From Macquaria australasica (Eukaryota > Chordata > Actinopteri > Centrarchiformes > Percichthyidae), in assembly GCA_005408345.1 (NCBI GenBank), contig SEMN01000336.1:124001-188000 (forward strand): a DNA stretch of 64,000 nucleotides, written 5' to 3'. A model generated the notes under the pieces. That model saw nothing but the letters and a program-made list of their open reading frames with translations, did not search any database and was not told where the DNA came from. The translations under genes were made by a program, and so were the position numbers. Numbering within the stretch: the first letter of the stretch is position 1; the number at the start of each line of letters is the position of its first letter. Positions 1 through 13,400 of the stretch are shown one piece after another.

Positions 1-377
1 ACGCCGTTCAAACACTTTAAAGTCTAAGGAGAAACGCTATTTTCTACATTTCAGTGGATGTATTACAGACAAGCCACTGATAACACACTCGAGCTGGCAT
101 GCTAGTTGGTTAGCTTGCGGGCTAATAACACCTCAACAAACTCCAAACTAAGTCCGAGAGACGCCTAAAAAGTCATTGCAATTACAGCACGGGGGGGCCG
201 AGTAAATAAAAGAGGGACTCTCTGCTCAACACACAAGGCTCTGAATCAGCAAAGCGGCAGCGGGAAAATGCGAAATATGTCAAATATCCCAAAACTTCAA
301 GCGCACACGAAGCGAAGCAGCTGCTGCAGCATGAAAGTTGCAGCACACAACAAAGAACTATCTGAGAGCGCACTCAC
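1..377. other. Left-edge noncoding stretch, probably first intron of an off-window minus-strand gene
   Basis: No coding exon can be supported. If the minus-strand donor at 377/378 is real, this sequence is the start of the first intron of a gene whose body lies left of the window. The small open frames here have no recognisable domain. Confidence 0.35.
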
Positions 378-560
378 CTCACAATGGCTTTCCTGCCCCG
401 CTGTTACAGCCACACACTCCTCTCCTTGTACTTTCGTCTCTACGGCGGATTTGCTTTGCGAGTCGCGGGTGTTTCCTCGGCAAAAATAATCGTGTTTGAC
501 AGAAAAAGGCGGAATGCCAAGTATGAGTTTGGTATGAAATCAACGCGCGGGGGAAAAACG
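378..560 (-). other. Putative noncoding first exon with strong splice donor
   Basis: Read on the minus strand, the sequence ends in TTGTGAG followed by gtgagtg, a near-perfect vertebrate splice donor (exon end at 378). The sequence upstream on that strand, up to about 600, is richer in CpG than its surroundings (acgcgc, gcgtcg, cggcgg), as expected of a vertebrate promoter and 5' exon. No reading frame in it resembles a protein, so it would be a 5' UTR exon. The 5' boundary is a guess and the parent gene cannot be identified. It could also be a chance donor. Confidence 0.4.
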
Positions 561-700
561 CACAGAGGCGTGGCGTCGAAACACGCGCACACGCAAAAGT
601 TTTGTGGGTCCCAATGCAAACTCCTCCCACGACAGCAGGCTCTTGGTGGGAGAAAAAGGGACAGGGAAAAGTGGCGATGTAGATGTTATTGTTCTCTTTC

Positions 701-848
701 ACAACATATAGGTCAGATACTTTGTCTTTAGAGTTTAGGATGATTTCTGCTCCTATTACGTGTCCTTTTCTAGTGATCTTAATGTCCCCCCCCCCCGAAA
801 TTCTGCTTTCACTGTATACATTTATGCACTGATAGTTTCTCTCTGACT
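701..848. other. Intergenic, nothing recognised
   Basis: Unremarkable AT-rich sequence with a run of C at 787-796. No gene or RNA signature seen. Confidence 0.5.
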
Positions 849-1118
849 GTGGTGGAAGAAGTAGTATTCAGATCCTTAGTCTAAAAAATACTTTATTACA
901 AGTTAAAGTCCTGCTTTCAAAATCAGCTTAAGTAATAGTAAAGACGTATTATCAGCAAAATGTACCCTATCAAAAGTAAAAGTATAATTTTGTGTTATCA
1001 CTTAATGTTGTGATTTGTCAACGTGTAGCCAATTTTGGGTACTTTATACACAACTGGGTAGTTTAATAGCCTAGTAAAGCACTTACTTTGCTTTATTTTA
1101 AAAGGCCACAAACCAAAA
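849..1118. repeat. Partial copy of a teleost interspersed repeat (GGTGGAAGAAGTA family)
   Basis: The start (tggtggaagaagtagtattc, agatccttagt) and the phrases acaagttaaagtcctgc and caaaagtaaaagtata match a very common fish interspersed repeat, probably a non-autonomous DNA transposon, that I recognise by its wording. A second, more complete copy lies at 17205-17608. The right end of this copy is diffuse. It does not encode protein. Confidence 0.6.
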
Positions 1119-4100
1119 AGGTTGGGAGCCACTGCAACAGGTGAATCAAGCACACATAACCTCCTGTGCACTATATTTGATGAGAAATATGAAATTCTTA
1201 TGTTGCAGAAACCAAGGCTGCATCGGGCCAGGTGCTGCAACTGCTCCAGACGTACTCTGTGTCAACAAGTTTGTGCTAATGTGTTATTTAATCCAATTGC
1301 AATGCAGCAAATCTGGGTCCAGGTAATATTCAAGCATAGAAAAACTGTACACAATGCCAGTGTGGGGTTAAAAGGGGCCCAGCAATTTATTTGTTGGCCA
1401 TGGCATGTAAAGTCCTCTTGCATGTCTTCTGTATTTTGATGGCATCCAAGTGTGCACACATTCACACACATGCACACAAACACCGTTTCTGTCATTACCG
1501 TATATAAAACCCAACAAATATCCCGTTCAGTGTGCGGCACTGTATACAACAATATACATGGAGTGTGTTTTTATTTGCTGCTGGTTACAAGTGGCTATAC
1601 ACCACAGCCGGAGGCACTCAACGGGAAATTATAGTCACAGAGTAATTCATGATCATTATTTTCAAGTATTTTCTGTACTAATTATATATTCACATCCTTC
1701 ACATAAGAAGAAACATCTCTGGTTAAAGTGATTTTCTTGGTTAGTGTATTTTCTTCTTAAGTCCCCTCCTATGATGTCACATATTACACAAAATTGTGAA
1801 ACAATTCATAGTGATGTGCTGGGACACAGGGGGAGAGGGTGTCAAAGCTGCTCTGGGATCCAAATAGGCTTGGGTCAACCCTGGTTAATTATTTACGTCA
1901 CCTACAGTATTACTCTCCCATACTGCCAAGGTGAGAGTAATTAGAGGAAAAGGCCCTGCTTATGTAGCCGCCACGTAACTAACAGTGATTCTATTGTAAA
2001 AGGAGATGTAAATGGCCTCTGAACGAAATGTCACAAGACTGACAAAGAGACTTAAACCCTCTTATTCTTAACATGCCCCTCAACTGCTGACGATAAGCTC
2101 CAGTTAAATGGTGCAGATTAAGGGCTGACATTTGATCAGGAATCCTGCCTATACAAAGTTGCCTATACAAAGTTCTTTCCCTCCCCAGTGAGGTCTGCGG
2201 CATCAGTGGAGATCAGGTAGTTAGAGGTAGCTCATTTTCTTTTCCAGCTTCTAGAAAGAGTGAAGTAGAATAAAGAAATAATGGCTACAATACATCTTGG
2301 CATTGGCATGAATTTTAAAGAGGTCAACTACCTCCTTTTTATCATTGTTCTGTTCAAATACAGAAAGCACATGGGAAGTAAGAATCAATCTATCTCTCTT
2401 ATCCTTCAATACTTTCCACATCTGTCTCACTCACTCAGGAACTGGCTGGAGGGCAGACTCTTCAGGATTATTAATTTCAGTCTCCAGAGGGGTTAGGCTG
2501 CTCTTCATAGTGGAAAAAAGAAAAGGAAATTGAAGGGCCACTCCAGTGCTCCCTCCCATCATCATCTCTTTTTTTCTTTCCCACTTCTGTGTTGTCGTCA
2601 TCATCTTTGCCTGACTTTATATTGATATTTGACACTTTGATCATTTAGTAACACTGATATATTACAACAAAATCATGATTGTCTAAGGCCCTACAAATAC
2701 ACACACACACACACAACTGCACTTATTTGCAGTGCAAAGAGAATATCTAACCTTTCTAATCTTAACCCAGTACCTCCTGATAATTTACTTCAATGTGTGT
2801 TTTTTCTGTCTTTCTTCCCTAATCTTTACTTGGCTTGCCTCCTATGTTTAATTTACCTCCTGCATGAACAACTGTTTTCTTCTCTTGTTTTCTCTGTTTA
2901 ATGGGTCATGTTTAGAATAAAATAATGCTGAATCAGGATTCACACTAATAAATACAATGGAACTAATAATAATTTATGTTGAGAGAATGACATATAATGC
3001 TACATACCTATTGTGAAATATCATTGTTAGTGTGAAATAGTTCCATATATCAGAGCTGAGACATACAGTTTGCATCTTATATTAGAGAAATTCACACACT
3101 TAAAAGGAAAAAAAACCCAGCATTTGCAAAAAAGAGGGATTATTCTTCAAACGTTTCCTTCTTAGCTCATAAAATGCATTTACCAAAGTTTGCCACTAGA
3201 TGGGGCGCCTCATCTTTCTAGAGTGAAAACCGCTCAAGATGGTAGTTCAACCAGAGCCAGTGACTAATAATCTATCATAAATTTTAAGTAGGGCTATTTG
3301 TAAGCATTTGTTCTGTTACACTGTTAAACCTTTTACTTCGAGCCTTTAATCTGACTATTACTGATCTCTGTTGGTGAACAAGGAGTTACATTTATGTACC
3401 AAAACTCGTAGGCCTACAAGCAAAATAAATAAATAAATAAATAAAAATCACAGTAGACACATTTACTGTGCTCAGTTTATTGCCTGCCAAGCTTTAATTT
3501 CTACAATTATTCCTTTTTCAAGCAGGGCCAGGCCCAGCCACTCTAGTGCAGCGTTTGACCTCACACTGTATTACTACTGGCTACTGTTTTCTGTCCATGA
3601 GCCAATCAGAGCAAAGACAGAACTTCATCAGTCCACCTGTGGAACAGCCTGCTGTCCAAACTTGTACTCATCTAAAATTTAGAAGAGTCATAGGCATGTA
3701 GGGATTGAACTGCTACTTACACATGCCGAACAAAAACGCAGTGCAGATATTTTTATGTAGGCTACTAAAGTCTAGCAAAGCCTCTCAGTCAGGTGAGCAG
3801 TGAGCTGTTTAGCTCTAATGTATGAATTGCTTGGCTTGTTTCACTTTAAAGTGTAGCATTTTCAAAAGTCTTAACTTTTGTTTTCAAGGCGGTAAGCATC
3901 TGGTGAAGTTCTTCAAATAGGGCAAGCTAGTAGCATTTAGCTAACGTCACTGCTAGTAGCTACTAGGAAGATGCCCACAGTATTTAGAGAAGATATTTTC
4001 CAGGGTCTGTTTATTCTGTCAGGACTCTACAGACATTGAATAAACAAGCCCTATCCCTTTAATTGAACCACATTTATTTGAAAAAATGATCAGTAGGCTA

Positions 4101-4282
4101 TTCTTGTCCTGAGCTACAGGAGGAAACAAATAATATTGGGCCTCTCACATGAGACTTCACACTTCATGATCTACTGTATTAACGTTACTTGATCCACTAT
4201 AGAAATAAGTGAAACAAGTAAGCACATTTTAAATTAAAATGTCTTCTTTATTAAATGATTCACACAGTACCTAAACAAAACT
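1119..4282. other. Intergenic DNA without a supported gene
   Basis: AT-rich sequence with stop codons in all frames and no ORF with a recognisable domain. It holds a short AC run (2698-2716), a direct duplication of gcctatacaaagtt at about 2148-2173, and an AAAT tetranucleotide tract at 3422-3446. Open frames at 1122-1552 are low-complexity or random in composition. Confidence 0.5.
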
Positions 4283-4880
4283 TTAGATTAGATTAGATTA
4301 GATTAGATTAGATTCAACTTTATTGTCATTGTGCAGAGTACAGGTACAAGGCAATGAAATGTAGTTAGCCTCTAACCAGAAGTGCAAAATCATAGTAAAT
4401 ATTTACAGAAAGTGCAGAAGTTACAATATACAGATGGCATATATGTCATATTTTGACTATGTATGTACAGAGGAGAAGTGGACTAGAATATAGAGTGCAA
4501 TATAGGTTTTATGTGCAAACATAGGTTGTATGTACAAATATATATATATATAGAGAGTGCAAATATAAGTTTGTGTGTACTACAATATATACAGTATAAA
4601 CAGCATGTACAGTTGGTTATATGTACAGTAACAATAATTGAACAATGTGGTGGCTCGGTCAAGAATATGAAGAGTGCAATGGCATGTTCGATAAGGTGTG
4701 AGAAGTGTAAAACAGTTCGATAAGCACCATAATAGTACTGTAAGGGTGTAATGGTGCTATAGTGGAGTGGAGTTCAGCAGGATCGCAGCCTCATGAAAGA
4801 AGCTCTTCCTCAGCCTGCTGGTACGGGAGCGGAGGCTTCTGTAACGCCTGCCGGATGGGAGGAGGGTGAACAGTCCATGA
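4283..4880. repeat. Interspersed repeat ending in a GATTA pentanucleotide tract
   Basis: A (GATTA)n tract at 4283-4314 is followed by tcaactttattgtcattgtg and cagagtacaggtacaaggca, the typical wording of an abundant fish retroelement-like repeat. The body continues with many short 'gtgcaa/atgtacaa' motifs and ends around cctgctggtacgggagcgga and cgcctgccggatgggaggag. The simple tandem tract at one end suggests the tail of a LINE- or SINE-type element inserted in minus orientation. The class is inferred, not proven. Confidence 0.6.
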
Positions 4881-6829
4881 TTCGAGTGAGAGGCAAACGT
4901 CATTGCAGACAACACAACATACAGAAATAATTACTTAAGAAACTTGTTGGTCTTTTTTTATTCAGTTAATCAATAAGTTAATGCACATATACTTATATGG
5001 CAATATATTCAGATAGATATTATATTGTTAGATATTATGAATCAGGTTTCGGTAGTTATTGAAATACAGAAAATGCGTTTCATAAAGGATTTCAACACAG
5101 TAACTGAGTAATGCCTTTACAGTATTTTAGCTCATGAGCTAAAACGTGGGCATATTGGCTTATTGCCTAATACAATTATGGCAAAATATCATTAGGAAAC
5201 GTGATAAAAAAAAAGTTGTTGGATTTTGGAAGAGCAGTGGAAACAGGGTGCTTCAAAAAATGGAGAAAACCCCCTTTTTTTTTATGGAAATCTGAAATAT
5301 AACCTAATCAATTATTTATTTACTTAAAAGTCCTTTAATTAGATTAATTAAGAGAGCATAATAAGTAGATTAAAACTACAGTTACAATTATTAAATGATT
5401 AGGCATCTTTTTCTAATAAACTACCTCAACATTACAGTATTAAAACCCCTGTGTACCAAGTTGTGATTTGTAAAGCAGTAATAATATATCCTCAGTCTGC
5501 ATGTGTGCGTGTGTGCCTATGCAATGAAACAGAAGGCCCACTTAGCTTTATGTTTTAAAATAATGTAAATATTTGGCTTGCGCGTGCACGTGTAAATCTG
5601 TATATACAAGCAACCGAGCTGCTCATGCTGATACCAGGAAAAATATCAAAGCGAGAGCGTCCCTGCGTGAACTGGTTGTGAGCACTGAAACACACTGTTA
5701 TCAGATTCAACTGTCACACTCAGTTAAAGGCAGACTGACATCACAGCTGTGGCACGGCCTTTTGAAACTCTGCATGACGTCTCGAGCAATGATTAGCCTG
5801 ACACGAGATCTGCTGTATAATGCTTTATTTTTGATCATTATAAATGCTGAAGGAATGTCACAAAGTTCTCGCTTCCTGTGCGTGTTAGTATGAAAGTCAA
5901 AATGGTCGCAGTGCATTCACAGTACATCTGCTTCTACAACTGTACAGTGCAGTCTAGCTGTGACTATATTTGTCCTCCCCTCCTTCCCTCTCTTGCAAGG
6001 GGACAGGAGAGTCAAGAGTTGGACGGCTGCCAAAAGAGGCCGGCCCGCCATGCAGCTGAAAGTTTTACAAGCCAAGCAGGAAGAGACACAGGGAGTGATC
6101 GAAGAAGAAAAGGAGGAAAAGCAAAAAGTGAGAGAGACGTCTAAGCTCCTTTCTCTCCCTGTCACTCTCTTCTCTGTGTCTGTCTGTCTCTCTTTCTTTT
6201 CTTATTCCTTGTTAAAGCCATACTGTATTTGCCCGCCTTCATTGGCAGGGGGCAAGTGTAGGGCTGGAGGACGGGAGGGGAGGGGGGGGGGGGGACTTTG
6301 GGTTCAGAGAGTTCAGCTGAGGAGAGAAATAAATGCATAAACAACAAAGGAGACATGACGTCAAGTTGAGGGGCTGTCCAACCTGCTGCCTGAATCTGAG
6401 CTTCCATGGAAGAACCGGATTGTTCGTACCACGTGTGTGTGCGTGCCTGTGTACAGTATGAATGTGTATGTGTGTGTGTGTGTCCATTGTCCTATCTTTG
6501 AGAAAAGACTCGTGGAGTTTAAGCAGAGAAGCTGGACTATTGTGGTCTGTTTTGTCTCCGCTGTGAGTGTTTGAGGACTGGGAGAACCCTCCAAAAATGT
6601 GTGTGTGTGAGTGTGTGTTTGGTCAGTTTGAAGACTCAATAACTCAGGTATTACAGCAGCTGCAAACAAGGAATTAACTGTTTCACTTACCAAAGACAAA
6701 ACAAGCGTTTTCAAGTGGTTGATGTGAGTTGTAAAATAAGAGAAAGAAGAATTTGTTTGCAATTTAATGGTAAAAAGTATTCCTGTTTTTTAGAATTAAT
6801 GTTTTCAAAATGATGTCGGCTCAGAAGTG
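4881..6829. other. Intergenic, low-complexity, with TG tracts and a G run
   Basis: No coding exon is supported. There are AT-rich stretches to about 5500, a pyrimidine-rich tract with a run of 13 or more G at about 6282-6295, and TG repeats at 6466-6482 and 6599-6620. Open frames at 5573-6500 are compositionally biased and lack any domain. Confidence 0.45.
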
Positions 6830-6833
6830 AGCT

Positions 6834-6935
6834 CTGATTGGTTGGCTCGGCTTGGGATACCCGCTCAAACTCCAGTGATTGGTCCGCGAGCAGGCTATAA
6901 AGAAGGTCGGCCATTTATGAACAGATGGATTTATG
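6834..6935 (+). promoter_or_regulatory. Candidate core promoter (two ATTGG boxes and a TATA box)
   Basis: Two inverted CCAAT boxes (gattggttgg near 6836 and tgattggtcc near 6877) precede a TATAAAG box at 6896-6902, giving the spacing expected for a start site at about 6925-6930. The order and spacing are those of an RNA polymerase II core promoter reading right. No protein-coding exon follows, so the best guess is a noncoding transcript, possibly the primary transcript of the let-7 hairpins 7.6 kb downstream. The sequence elements are visible; the transcript is inferred. Confidence 0.45.
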
Positions 6936-7465
6936 TTTTCTCTCCTAATGATTGAGGTCATCTAGAGGCGACAGCTCGCTGATCCAAGATCTGCATTGGT
7001 GTACAACTGTCTTGCTGGTGTGAGAAAGCAAAGGGAGACCTGGGAAAGATGCCAACAGCTGGGGGGAAAAAAAAGAAGTGACATTCTCTGAAATATCCAC
7101 CCTCCTCGCTCATTGATTCATTTAGCTGAACTCCCTCAAACTCCTCCCACTGAGGAGGGCAGATATTATCCCCGATGGAGGGAGAGGACAAATTGACGGA
7201 AGGATAAAGGGAGACACGGAGAATAGCAGGCAGAATAAAGATGTCGAAAAAACATAGTAACTCTCCCGGGACTCCTCTTACAGGCGAGAGAACTCGACAA
7301 CAAAGTCCGTCAGTTTAGAGTTCGAATCTCAAGCCAGTTTGGGCTTTTTTGCTCTGATGATTGTGCCAATATGGTGAGATGGAACAATATGGCAGAAGTG
7401 TCGGGATCTGCTTGTCTCTCTCGCCGTCTGTGTGTCGCTGCAGGATAGAATAAGTACAGTACAAG
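6928..7465 (+). ncRNA. Possible noncoding first exon downstream of the 6.9 kb promoter
   Basis: If transcription begins at about 6928, the first strong plus-strand donor is acaag|gtgagag at 7465/7466. The interval has no convincing coding frame. It would be the first exon of a spliced noncoding RNA, conceivably the let-7 host transcript. Support is only promoter-plus-donor geometry. Confidence 0.2.
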
Positions 7466-10400
7466 GTGAGAGGTGTGTTTTGGATGTCAGATGATTAACA
7501 TGCAAATTCTCAGTGTGCTCCTGGCTGCTGGGCCACTGTTTTGTGTCACCGTGTCTGCCCACCACAGTTTACGCTTCTTCTCTTTTCTTGTCTTTCTGTC
7601 TCACTCTCTTCCTGAACTCTTTCTCTCCGACTCCTCCTCTTTCTGCTCACCCTTCTCTCGCTACAGCACATCCCTCCCTTCCTCTTTCTGTGTCTCTACA
7701 CCCTCCTCCCCTCCTTTTTCTCCCCTTCCCTCTTGGCAGCAGTGCCAAACTGGGCAGGCGGACCGAGGCAAACACAGCACAGGGCAGAGCAGAGGGCGAT
7801 CCAAAGGCTGGCGAATTGATTATGTGTATGTTTGTGTTTTGAAGTGTCCTCTGTCTGTGTTTGTCTCCGTTTTGGTCATACGCAGTTGCAAGTAATGTGA
7901 GTCTATTGTGAGTCTGTTTTGGAGCTTTTCTCTTTATGTTGTGCACAGTGTGTTTGATTCTGTGGCTTGTGTGTGTTTTGTGTGTGTGTGTGTGTTATAG
8001 GGCTGTGTGTGAGCAGACGTCCCTCTGTCACCCTGTGTACGGACAGACGCACTCACGCCAGTAGGAGGGGATTGTGGGAAGGGGGTGTAGCTCTCAGAGG
8101 GTGTGCTCTACTCCTCTCTTTTCCCTTCTTCCCGCCATCACGGCCCTCTTCTCTTCCAGTCCTCCGGCCCATCCCGCCGCTCACGTACAGGCTCCAGGTA
8201 TTTTTCTTTTTTATCCTGCGAACACCTCTTCCCGTCTTTTTCACTGCCCTGTAATCTTTCTCCTCCAGTCCCTCTTGCCCTCTTCTCTTCCTTCATCGTG
8301 GTTTTCCTACTGTAAATGTGTCTATCGTCGTCGGTTGCCACGCTACACTCCGCTCGCCGCCATTTTGGCTCCATGGACATAACAGGAGAAACTTTTCTAG
8401 AGCTCAGAGGGACTCCTCGACTCCCTGCTGACCATCTTCTTTCTCCTGCTTCCATTATCTCTGTTTTCTCTGTCCATGTCCCCCTCTTCCTCTCCCCTCT
8501 CTGCTCTAGGACAGCAGGATCTGACAGGGTGGTGCACCGTCTTTCTGTGGCTTTCCGTACTGAACAGGTGTGTCTTTGTAGACTGGCAAGAGGAAGGACA
8601 GGCCTTCTTGGTTACTTTCTGACCTCAGAGGGTCGACCGAGCCAGAGAGCTGTTGTTGCGTTCAGGTCAGTGCAAGTTTAGCTGCTGACCAGTGTTGAAG
8701 AGCTGTGCCCACAGGACAAGCGAAACACTTGGCAGATCTCTTATCATCCAGAGCCGTTATGATAGCTAATACAAGGGCAATATTTACTTTCTTTCTCGTG
8801 CCCTTCACACACTGTTTGCACTTTCTGCCACTGTGAAAACTCAGATATGTGCCAGCTGTTTCACAGGATCATGCGTGTTTGTGTGTGAGTTTTATCTTTC
8901 TGCGATCTAGAGGTGTGACAGTTTCTTAAAAGGTGGCACCTGTCATGTTTGTCTTGACACGCTGCGTCAAAGGCTACTGTGTATGATACTTTGCATGTCA
9001 GACGAAACTGAGGCAGAAATGAAACTGAGTTAGGTCAGACTAACACACAACGCTGTAAAGCAAAGGGCAGATTGTTAAACAAAAAATTCCAGTTTTAACA
9101 TTGGTGTTCTTCAGTAGTTCTTACTCGTTTTATCAGTAAAGCTGTTGATATATTTTTACCAGTGTGATCTGCCTGTCAAAAAAAAAAATATAAACGTAAA
9201 CAGTAGCATTTGTCTGATTGATGTGTATCTCACACAACTGCAAGAAAACAAGCATATTCTTCATATTACACTGCATTTTCTGATTACAGTCTCATGTCTG
9301 AGGCCAGAATGCCATGAAACAAAAGCAAAATATCAACGTTGCGCTCTCCGAATTAGATAAAACAGCATATGTAAATTAATCAACAACCGATTTTGATCTT
9401 TCAACCTACTTTTAGGGGGGACATATAATACAGATTGAATTACATGAAATATCTGCATATTGTTTGTACAATTAGGAATCTAACTGGACTGCTTATTGTC
9501 AGTACTGTATCCTGATCTAAATATGGGTTGGTGTTAAGATGGCGCCTTCGTGCCACGTGTTTAAGAAACAGTGAATATGGGCAGACCCTTTCAACATGCC
9601 CCTCACAATTTTTGTGGGTATACTACTCCTAATACCTCTGCATCAACCTCTGTCATTTCAAATTGCTCAGCTGTGGCATTAAGTGGCAATTTCATTTCAT
9701 AGTTCATAAAAAAAAAAGAACCAAAAGAACCTCTCTTTATGTTTATCGACATGTGACAATGATGAGGGGAAAATGTTAAGAAAGAAGAAGCTGGAGGAAA
9801 AGCAAGAGAACAAGGGTTACAGAGACAGAAAGAGAGGTAGGAGTGGGAGAGCTCTTTCCCCGCCCCTCTCTTATCCTCAGATGAACTTATCGTGTTGCCT
9901 CATAATGTTTCTGAGTTTTTCCTCCTAGAGGCAGTCAGGCTAACTTCCTGCATTCAGCCTCAACATAGCTGATTGGTTGATATCTTGGCTGACCGGCCGC
10001 GGTTTGCAGCGAGGCAACAGGAAGTTTCTCTTCTCATGCAGGAAGCTGCAGCTGTTTCGTCCTGACATACACCACTTTGCACTCTTGCACACATACTCTT
10101 TGTGTACATGCACACATTTAAGCATGCACACCCTCGTTGAAAGGGCATACCTTTCAAAGTGTGTGTGTGTGTGTGTGTGTGTTTGCGTGTGCGTGTGTGT
10201 GTATGGCCTGGTCTGTGTGGCATTAGAGAATGCTGTAACATGTGGGTGGGTAGCAACATGCCAGGCCAGGCATCTGAGCTATCAGAAACATTTGAAACCA
10301 TGGTAACCACACATCTCATCAGCACATTAGCAAAAGCATAGACAAGTGGAAACGAGAAGAGGGGATAGAAAGAGTAAATGAAGAGGTGGACAGAAACCTT

Positions 10401-13400
10401 TGATGTATATTATTTAGAGGTTTTAGAAACACATCTGGCCATCTGGGTAGTTGAAGAGTATATTGTAGCTAATACACCAGTGATTCAGAAATCATCCTCT
10501 TTTTTCTTTTATCAGCTAATAACTCTCATTCCCTTTAAGAATCCAATTCATATACATGTTTTAAAAATGTATTTCCAATGTTGTGACACTAACATGAGAT
10601 GCTTAAGTATAAATGTAAGAAATTGGAGATTTATAAAAGTGGAATGAGTGTGTGCCCTTTGAATACGGATTATTCAACTTAGCTCCACTTCTGTGTGTGT
10701 AAATTGGGTTGAAATGATTGTTCAACACTGTGATAGTCAACACAATGGCTCCCTTATATTCCTGCCTTATCTGGGTCATGCTATCTTTTCATCAAACATG
10801 TTTACCTAGCTCTTATGCCTGTGAGTCCGACATTTGTGTGTGCAGCCCTCTAGCTTGCAAAACAGAGGAGTTGATGGCAAAGGACTGGAAGCATTTTCAT
10901 TTAATTAACGTTTAGTGAAACAGGATTAGATAGACCGAGCTTCTTTCGTGTACGCAGGGCAAGCAACTGTGCTGTGTTGTGTCTACCAGTGTGTGGTTGT
11001 GTGTGAGTACATACATTTGGCAGCGCATTTCTGTATACACGCATGCACGTGAGCATGAGCCTTGTGTGTTTGCGCTTGCTTAATGAGGATATACAGAACA
11101 TCAGAGCGGGCACCATGCCAAGTGGGCTCGGAAGAGGCTCAGTGCTCCCGTCCTTCATCCTTTAATGTAGGAATCAGGCATTCCTTAAGGAGTAGGGAAG
11201 ATGAAAAAGCAGGTATGATAAAATCACCATAGCGCTCTATTGAGGATCTGCCAGATGCCTGGACAAAATTTTTCTCTAGATAACGCTGGACACGAGTAAG
11301 ACATGACATCCGTTCTGCATCTTTTTAAACTGTGGGAATTCTTCATCCTGCCATTTATTGTGTGGCATACTTCCTCTGCCAACTCCGGCTCCCCCACCGC
11401 TCCTCCTCCTCTTTGCCCACCATAACCACCTCCTTCCTCCCTCATTGAAATTCTGCCTGGCACACAGACACTGCCCATTCTTGGCACAAAGCTCAGAGAG
11501 AGAGAGAGAGAGAAACACACAAGAACCTGTACCAATCGTCTGGTGCCCCGTCCGTTGTGTCTGCCAAGCATTCATCCCGTCTCGCGGACCAAGGGACCAG
11601 GCGATCCAATAGGTATTTCCCTGCCTCTGCTTCCTGCGAAAATCTGCTCCAATTCGGTGGAGTTTTGTTGGAGTGTGCTGTGTGTGTTTGGGGATTTGAT
11701 GATTAATTTGTGTGTTTACGTCGTTTGTATCGGGTGAGGAATAAATCTGACGAATCCCGCATCCTGTCACAGTGCTGGGGAGGAAGCTATAAGGCCTATT
11801 GTTTCCACGATATTTTTCGTCTTCATTTTCGCACGGGTTTGGATTTGTTAAAGATGGCGCAGTAGCTGTGGTTTTTCGTGTGCTCTGATCTCACAGCAGG
11901 TTGATGTTAGAAGTTTGTAAAACCTGAATAATAAACACTGGTAATTCAGTTTAGCAGCCATTTTGATTTTGTTCTTTTAACTTAATCCACAAAAGAGCGG
12001 AATAAGTAGATAATTTGATTGTAGCATCTTGTCCTTTTTATAGGTATTCAATTTTTAATTTTCTTAAAAGGCCTTCCTGTTTTATAGTTGTGGCACTATT
12101 ATATAAATGAGTTTATTTAAAACAAACATTGGATGTTGCAGGTCTGAAACAGAAGCAGGTATGGGCTTTGTAGACGGTGTTGCTGTAGATCAATTGGAGA
12201 CTTATTTATAAACATAATATTCCCAGATTTACAACTGACATGCGGTTTTGGAAAACCCAAAAGAAAACCATGTTTCACCCAAGGAAAGATTAACATGCTA
12301 AAGGAGGAAATTGTCTCCAGAAAAATATATCCTGGTTGGTCACAGCAGAGCAGTGTTATCTGAGGGCAAGTGAGGGCAAGTGAGGACAAGGTTCGTGTTT
12401 CTTAGCTTACACAGAATACTGCTAATATAAATTAATATGAATTTACTACCATTTTGCCATAATTCTGCTGTGACAGATGCACAGACAGACTGTCTGATAG
12501 GCAAATGAGATTAACTCAATAGGCCACATTTCTTCCTTATCTCATCTTGTCTTCAAGATCCTCTCAGCTGCCCCACTCGCCGAAGGCACATTTATTTTGG
12601 AGCTGCTGACAGAGAAAATGATTTGCCCCAGCCGAGCCATGTGTGCCCTTTTTATGTGCCATAGACAAAGTCCACTACCACAGACAACAGCGCCCCAGTA
12701 GAGCTCACATGACTGACTGAGTTTGGCCTCAGTGTTTCCAAAACAGTCGGGAGTTGTGCAGGTAATGAGACGGCAGTTTTTGCAATTAACTCAGAAGCAC
12801 AGAATTCCCCACAAGCATTTAACGTTTAAATCTTGTTTTCCCCTTTGAGGCCATGCTCAGATGTCCTGTTAAATCTTCATTAATTTGACCCATTTACCCC
12901 AGTACACTGTGTCACATCACTATTAGTCTGTTGCCCTTGTCCTCCGAATACAGCTCCAGTCAGGGGACGTTTCTCGGCGGCCAAACAGAGCTCGTAGATC
13001 TGTCACTGGCACGGTGGCAGAGTTGGGCATCATGCCAACACCCCCCCACCCCCTTCTGTCTGTCTGGTCTTCTGTAATCAGTCTAGCAGGGTCTACTGCA
13101 TGCTAACTATGGGCTGGTCTGGATCAAGTCTCAGGGGTTGTGGCTGTATGCTAATTTATGCAAGCAGTGTACCTCCTAACCCCTTCTCTATCTATCTGAG
13201 GCCCAGGTCTGGCATTTAGTCTGGCACTCGTTAACCCTTCAGTCGCTGCCATGTTAACCCGCTGGCCCATCCCAACCTTTATCCCATAAGAGTTTAGCCA
13301 TTAGCTGCCTGAGGATGAGCTAGGTCTTTCTTAGTGAAATTAATACAAGTTTAAGAAGCCAAAAATACAATCTGCATGTTCAGTGTGAGTGCCAACTTTG

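Noticed and set aside
7318..7334. Possible tRNA T-loop (gttcgaatctc)
   Set aside because: No matching acceptor stem, D-arm or anticodon arm could be found around it.
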